Positions 7,012-9,804 of a stretch of 9,804 nucleotides of DNA are shown here, in pieces. Both the position numbers and the translations under genes were made by a program. The stretch is from positions 1 to 9,804 of the forward strand of contig CAKPHD010000045.1 of the NCBI GenBank assembly GCA_934155625.1. Reading direction: 5' to 3'. The notes under the pieces were generated by a model. It searched no databases. It was not told the origin of the DNA and saw only the letters and a program-made list of their open reading frames with translations. The first letter of the stretch is position 1, and every line of letters begins with the position of its first letter. Origin of the DNA: an uncultured Clostridia bacterium. GTDB taxonomy: Bacteria; Bacillota; Clostridia; TANB77; CAG-508.

Positions 7012-7060
7012 TTACAAAAGTGTTACAAATATTACAAAAATATTTCAAAAATATTTCAAA
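7012..7060 (+). repeat. Five helically spaced TT(A/T)CAAA repeats before the ftsA promoter
   Basis: Five copies of TT(A/T)CAA(A) are present: TTACAAA at 7012, 7023 and 7032, and TTTCAAA at 7043 (as TTTCAAAA) and 7054, counting the two bases before the A/T-C. Spacings between the shared cytosines (7015, 7026, 7035, 7046, 7057) are 11, 9, 11 and 11, an average of 10.5 bases, one DNA turn each. They end nine bases before the -35 box. They could be binding sites for a regulator on one helix face, or a curved UP-type element that strengthens the promoter. Confidence 0.6.
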
Positions 7061-7065
7061 TTATA

Positions 7066-7094
7066 TTGACATTTTTGTCAAAATGTAATATATA
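7066..7094 (+). promoter_or_regulatory. Promoter of ftsAZ with inverted repeat over the -35 box
   Basis: A perfect TTGACA (7066-7071), a 17-base spacer and TATATA (7089-7094) within an extended TA run form the best -35 region of the window. Transcription would start near 7101, giving a leader of about 33 bases to ftsA. The -35 box is the left arm of a perfect inverted repeat, TTGACA-TTTT-TGTCAA (7066-7081), which could be an operator. Confidence 0.75.
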
Positions 7095-7121
7095 TAACAC
7101 TAGTAAAACACAAAAATAAAT

Positions 7122-7136
7122 GGAGGAATTATCTTG
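7122..7136 (+). promoter_or_regulatory. Ribosome binding site that fixes the TTG start of ftsA
   Basis: GGAGGA at 7122-7127 is followed by six bases and TTG (7134-7136). The only nearby upstream ATG (7120-7122) overlaps the Shine-Dalgarno and is out of frame, and the first in-frame motif of FtsA (IGIDIGTS) starts only eight codons later, so the TTG is the real start. Confidence 0.85.
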
Positions 7137-8363
7137 GCAATCGGTGATATCATAATTGGTATTGATATAGGTACATCTAAAGTTTGCACTGTTGTTGGAG
7201 AAGTAAATAATTTTGGACAAATTGAAACAATATGCAGTACATCAGAAAAATGCTCAGGCCTAAAAAAAGGAAAAATAATAAATGAAGAAGAGATAAGCCT
7301 AAGTGTTGCAAAAACAATAAAAGATGCTGAAGAAGAAGCAGATTTTAAAATTAATTCAGCATATGTAACAATTCCAGGAAAATATGTAACAATAGTTCAA
7401 AATAGTGTTGTAAAAGAGCTAAAAGACAAATTCGCAGGAATATCATTAAAAGATGTTCAAAGTGCAATGATGCAAGCTAAAGACATAGAAATACCAGAAG
7501 GAAAAACAATAATAGATATAGTACCATCAGAAATAGTGCTAGACAATGGAAAAATAGTAACAGATCCAGTAGGAAATTTAAGTTCAAATTTCACATTAAA
7601 AGCACAAATTATTTTGGCTGATAAAGAATATGTAAGGCAATTATCAACCATATTTAAAAGAGTTGGAATAGAAATTGATGGAATAGTACCAACAGCATTA
7701 GCAGAAAGAAATCTAATGTTAGATACTAATGAGTTAGATGACAATGTAATGTTATTAGACATAGGAGCAGGAAATACAGAAATTGGTGTATTTGAAGGAA
7801 ATGCATTTACATATACCAATACTGTACCACTAGGAGGAGACAACATTACAAATGACATAGCATTAGTATTAAATATTTCTGAAGAAGAAGCTGAAAGATT
7901 AAAAAGACAATATGGATTAGCATTAAAATCATATATAGATAATGATAATGAAATAATGTTAAATACATGTAAAGATGAAAGCAGAAATAAAGTTATAAAA
8001 AGTTCTGAACTAATCGAAATTATAGAAGCAAGAATAGAAGAAATATTTACAATAATAAACAAAGACATCACAACACAAAACGTAAAACAAAATATAAGCA
8101 CAGTAATATTAGCAGGAAGAGGAATAACAAACATAAATAAAAGTGATGTGGCAGGAAAAATTAATTTAAATATACCTGTAAAGATGTCAACGGGAAGAGC
8201 AGTAAGCACAGTAAAACCAGAATTTAGAACCAGTTATGCACTTGTTAGATATATTGCAGCAAGACCATTTGCAAAGACAGTTTCAAGCAGAATTGATTTG
8301 CAATCAAATGAAAGTGTATTTAAGGCGATAATTGAGAGGATAAAAGAATTTTTTTATTCTTAA
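7134..8363 (+). CDS. ftsA: Cell division protein FtsA, TTG start
   Basis: 409 residues, normal for FtsA, the actin-like ATPase that polymerises and ties FtsZ to the membrane. Visible in order: phosphate-1 motif GIDIGTSKV (9-17); the FtsA-specific 1C region (about 85-165), followed by ADKEYVRQLSTIFKRVGIEI and PTALAE; phosphate-2 motif LLDIGAGNTEIGVF (207-220); PLGGDNITNDIA (232-243); the adenosine loop VILAGRGITNI (324-334); and a C-terminal amphipathic helix (about 394-409, SVFKAIIERIKEFFYS) that serves as membrane-targeting sequence. The adenosine loop reads AGRG where GGG or AGG is usual. The start codon is TTG, supported by GGAGGA six bases before it. The gene lies behind its own strong promoter and 56 bases before ftsZ, with no terminator between, so ftsA and ftsZ form a transcription unit that may also receive transcription from the divIB operon. 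Confidence 0.95.
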   Translation: MAIGDIIIGIDIGTSKVCTVVGEVNNFGQIETICSTSEKCSGLKKGKIINEEEISLSVAKTIKDAEEEADFKINSAYVTIPGKYVTIVQNSVVKELKDKFAGISLKDVQSAMMQAKDIEIPEGKTIIDIVPSEIVLDNGKIVTDPVGNLSSNFTLKAQIILADKEYVRQLSTIFKRVGIEIDGIVPTALAERNLMLDTNELDDNVMLLDIGAGNTEIGVFEGNAFTYTNTVPLGGDNITNDIALVLNISEEEAERLKRQYGLALKSYIDNDNEIMLNTCKDESRNKVIKSSELIEIIEARIEEIFTIINKDITTQNVKQNISTVILAGRGITNINKSDVAGKINLNIPVKMSTGRAVSTVKPEFRTSYALVRYIAARPFAKTVSSRIDLQSNESVFKAIIERIKEFFYS

Positions 8364-8419
8364 AATAAAAAAAATATCAAAAATAATCAAAATATAGTTT
8401 TAATAGGGAGGAAATCTTT

Positions 8420-9532
8420 ATGATGGAATGTGAAGACGTTACAATGATGGACGGAACAGCTACAATAAAAGTAATAGGTGTAGGTGGCGCAGGAAACAAC
8501 GCTGTAAATAGAATGATTGAAGAAGGCATAAAAGGAGTAGACTTTATTGCTGTTAATACAGATAGACAAGCATTAACAAAATCAAAAGCAGGAACAAAAA
8601 TCCAAATAGGAGAAAAAATAACAAGAGGACTAGGAGCAGGAGCAAATCCTGATATTGGTGCTCAATCAGCAGAAGAAAACAAATCAGAAATAGCTGAAAC
8701 ATTAAGAGGAGCAGACATGGTATTTGTTACAGCCGGAATGGGTGGAGGAACAGGTACAGGAGCTGCACCAATAGTTGCACAAGCTGCTAAAGAAATGGGA
8801 ATATTAACAATAGGAGTTGTTACAAAACCATTTACATTTGAAGGTAAAAAAAGACTTTCACAAGCTGAAAGAGGAATAGAAAGTTTAAAAGGAAAAGTAG
8901 ATTCACTAGTAGTAATACCAAATGATAAATTACTACAAGTAATTGATAGAAAAACATCAATAAATGAAGCATTTAGAATGGCTGATGATATATTAAGACA
9001 AGGTGTTCAAGGAATATCAGACTTAATAGCAGTTACAGGAACAGTAAACTTAGACTTTGCAGATGTTAAAACAATAATGTTAAATACAGGTATGGCACAT
9101 ATGGGAATTGGTAGAGCATCTGGTGAGAATAGAGCAGAAGATGCTGCAAAACAAGCTGTACAAAGCCCATTACTAGAAACTTCAATAGAAGGAGCTAGAG
9201 GAGTAATTATTAACATTACTGGTGGTGAAGATTTAGGATTACATGAAGTAAATACTGCAGCTGAATTAGTTCAACGCAGTGTAGATCCTGAAGCTAATAT
9301 CATTTTTGGTACTGTTACAGATCCAGAAATGAAAGATGAAATTCAAATTACAGTCATCGCTACAGGATTTGAAAAACCAGAATCTCGTACAGCTTCAACA
9401 GTAGATAGCTTTATTGGAAAATCATCTTGGGAGAAAAAATCAAGTTCAATTCCAGCATCAGACGTAAATTCTTCACAAGGAGATTTAGATATACCAGCAT
9501 TCTTACGTAAAAATAAAAATAAAAATATATAA
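8420..9532 (+). CDS. ftsZ: Cell division protein FtsZ
   Basis: 370 residues; the tubulin-like GTPase that builds the division ring. The GTP-binding domain shows GVGGAGNNAVNRM (20-32), NTDRQAL (46-52), the signature GGGTGTG (108-114) with its GMGGGTGTGAAP context, and the PNDKLL segment (167-172). The T7 loop NLDFADVK (210-217) keeps D212 and D215, needed to hydrolyse GTP on the neighbouring subunit, so an active enzyme is expected. The C-terminal polymerisation domain runs to about 318, then comes a short linker (about 318-354) and the conserved tail DLDIPAFLRK (355-364) that binds FtsA, ending in a basic NKNKNI. Start: ATG at 8420 with GGGAGGA (8406-8412); a second ATG follows directly at 8423 and cannot be excluded. 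The gene ends in a strong terminator and is the last of the division cluster. Confidence 0.98.
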   Translation: MMECEDVTMMDGTATIKVIGVGGAGNNAVNRMIEEGIKGVDFIAVNTDRQALTKSKAGTKIQIGEKITRGLGAGANPDIGAQSAEENKSEIAETLRGADMVFVTAGMGGGTGTGAAPIVAQAAKEMGILTIGVVTKPFTFEGKKRLSQAERGIESLKGKVDSLVVIPNDKLLQVIDRKTSINEAFRMADDILRQGVQGISDLIAVTGTVNLDFADVKTIMLNTGMAHMGIGRASGENRAEDAAKQAVQSPLLETSIEGARGVIINITGGEDLGLHEVNTAAELVQRSVDPEANIIFGTVTDPEMKDEIQITVIATGFEKPESRTASTVDSFIGKSSWEKKSSSIPASDVNSSQGDLDIPAFLRKNKNKNI

Positions 9533-9536
9533 AATT

Positions 9537-9587
9537 AAGAACCAACACATTTGTGAAAGTTACAAATTGTGAATGGTTCTTTTTTAT
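9537..9587. terminator. Intrinsic terminator of ftsAZ, possibly bidirectional
   Basis: AAGAACCA (9537-9544) and TGGTTCTT (9574-9581) pair perfectly. Inside, CAC-A-TTTGT (about 9545-9553) pairs with ACAAA-TTGTG with a single bulge, making a long hairpin that runs into TTTTTT. It lies four bases after the ftsZ stop. Because the minus-strand gene ends at 9584, on the hairpin's right edge, and the left side is A-rich, it may stop minus-strand transcripts as well. Confidence 0.85.
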
Positions 9588-9804
9588 AGATTAAAATTAA
9601 AAAATGAAAAGTTTTGTAAAAATAAAAAAGTATAAAAAGCAGAAATACAAGCATGTAGCAATTTTCCTAAAATATAAGGTTTTATAGACAAATCGGTTTT
9701 TGCAATAACACTCCATACTTGAAGTAAAACCGAAAAACCACCTAATCCAAGTAAAAATGAAGCCATAATAATGTTAATAGATAATTTCTTTTCAGGAATA
9801 CTAC
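9584..9804 (-). CDS. YlbJ/SpoVV-like sporulation integral membrane protein, C-terminal end only
   Basis: Only the last 72 complete codons are in the window; the frame stays open to its edge at 9804, so the ATG at 9764-9766 is internal. The residues include KKLSINIIMASFLLGLGGFS, then VLLQVWSVIAKTDLSIKPYI, then LGKLLHACISAFYTFLF. This pattern (gly-rich GxGGxS-V-x-x-Q-x-x-S-I-I-x-x-T-D-L-S-x-x-P-Y) fits the end of the YlbJ family, related to nucleoside-transport gate domains. In Bacillus subtilis YlbJ is SpoVV, needed for dipicolinic acid passage across the outer forespore membrane. If right, the organism forms endospores, in line with the other genes. It converges with ftsZ and shares the intergenic hairpin. 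The identification rests on a short fragment recalled from family patterns; another nucleoside-recognition-domain protein is possible. Confidence 0.65.
   Translation of the reverse strand, partial: SIPEKKLSINIIMASFLLGLGGFSVLLQVWSVIAKTDLSIKPYILGKLLHACISAFYTFLFLQNFSFFNFNL

Noticed and set aside
7009..7060. CRISPR-like array before ftsA
   Set aside because: Units are 7-11 bases without spacers; this is a phased short repeat in a promoter, not a CRISPR array.
7457..8209. Long open frame (250 codons) antisense to ftsA
   Set aside because: It is fully inside a clear FtsA coding frame, has no ribosome binding site, and its product is low-complexity and unlike any family; antisense open frames are common opposite A-rich coding strands.
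8364..8419. Separate promoter for ftsZ
   Set aside because: A TATAGT-like box is present but no acceptable -35 hexamer at 16-18 bases; the short gap without terminator fits co-transcription with ftsA.

Overview
The window looks like chromosomal core DNA from a low-GC, endospore-forming Firmicute, most likely a clostridial lineage. It is strongly A+T-rich with purine-rich coding strands, good AGGAGG-type ribosome binding sites and a TTG start on ftsA. It carries the clostridial arrangement divIB, two DUF881 genes, sbp, ftsA, ftsZ, plus the end of a YlbJ/SpoVV-like sporulation gene. The standard genetic code holds throughout. I see no rRNA, tRNA, CRISPR array, insertion sequence or phage gene.

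Layout. 1-1088: the two halves of a split transketolase, the first cut by the window edge, ending in a hairpin terminator shared with a convergent CmpB/DUF1113-type membrane protein gene (1123-1935, minus). 2074-3324: murA, with its own terminator. 3446-4069 (minus): an unrecognised 207-residue protein with its own near-consensus promoter, perfect Shine-Dalgarno and terminator, sitting head-to-head with the division operon. 4302-6994: divIB/ftsQ, two tandem DUF881 genes and sbp (DUF1290), closely packed and probably one transcript. 7134-9532: ftsA and ftsZ behind a strong internal promoter, ended by a hairpin terminator. 9584-9804 (minus): the C-terminus of a YlbJ/SpoVV-like protein, converging on ftsZ.

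How the genes work together. MurA makes the first committed peptidoglycan precursor. DivIB, FtsA and FtsZ belong to the divisome: FtsZ forms the ring, FtsA tethers it to the membrane, and DivIB acts on the outer face with the septal synthase. The DUF881 and Sbp proteins are conserved companions of unknown role with membrane anchors. The transketolase and the CmpB-like gene are neighbours without an evident link.

I do not find a wholly new multi-gene system. The points most worth a second look are the helically spaced TT(A/T)CAAA repeats before the ftsA promoter, with an inverted repeat over its -35 box; the autonomous unknown gene between murA and divIB; the altered adenosine loop and TTG start of FtsA; and the presence of a YlbJ-like gene after ftsZ where many clostridia have spoIIGA-sigE-sigG.
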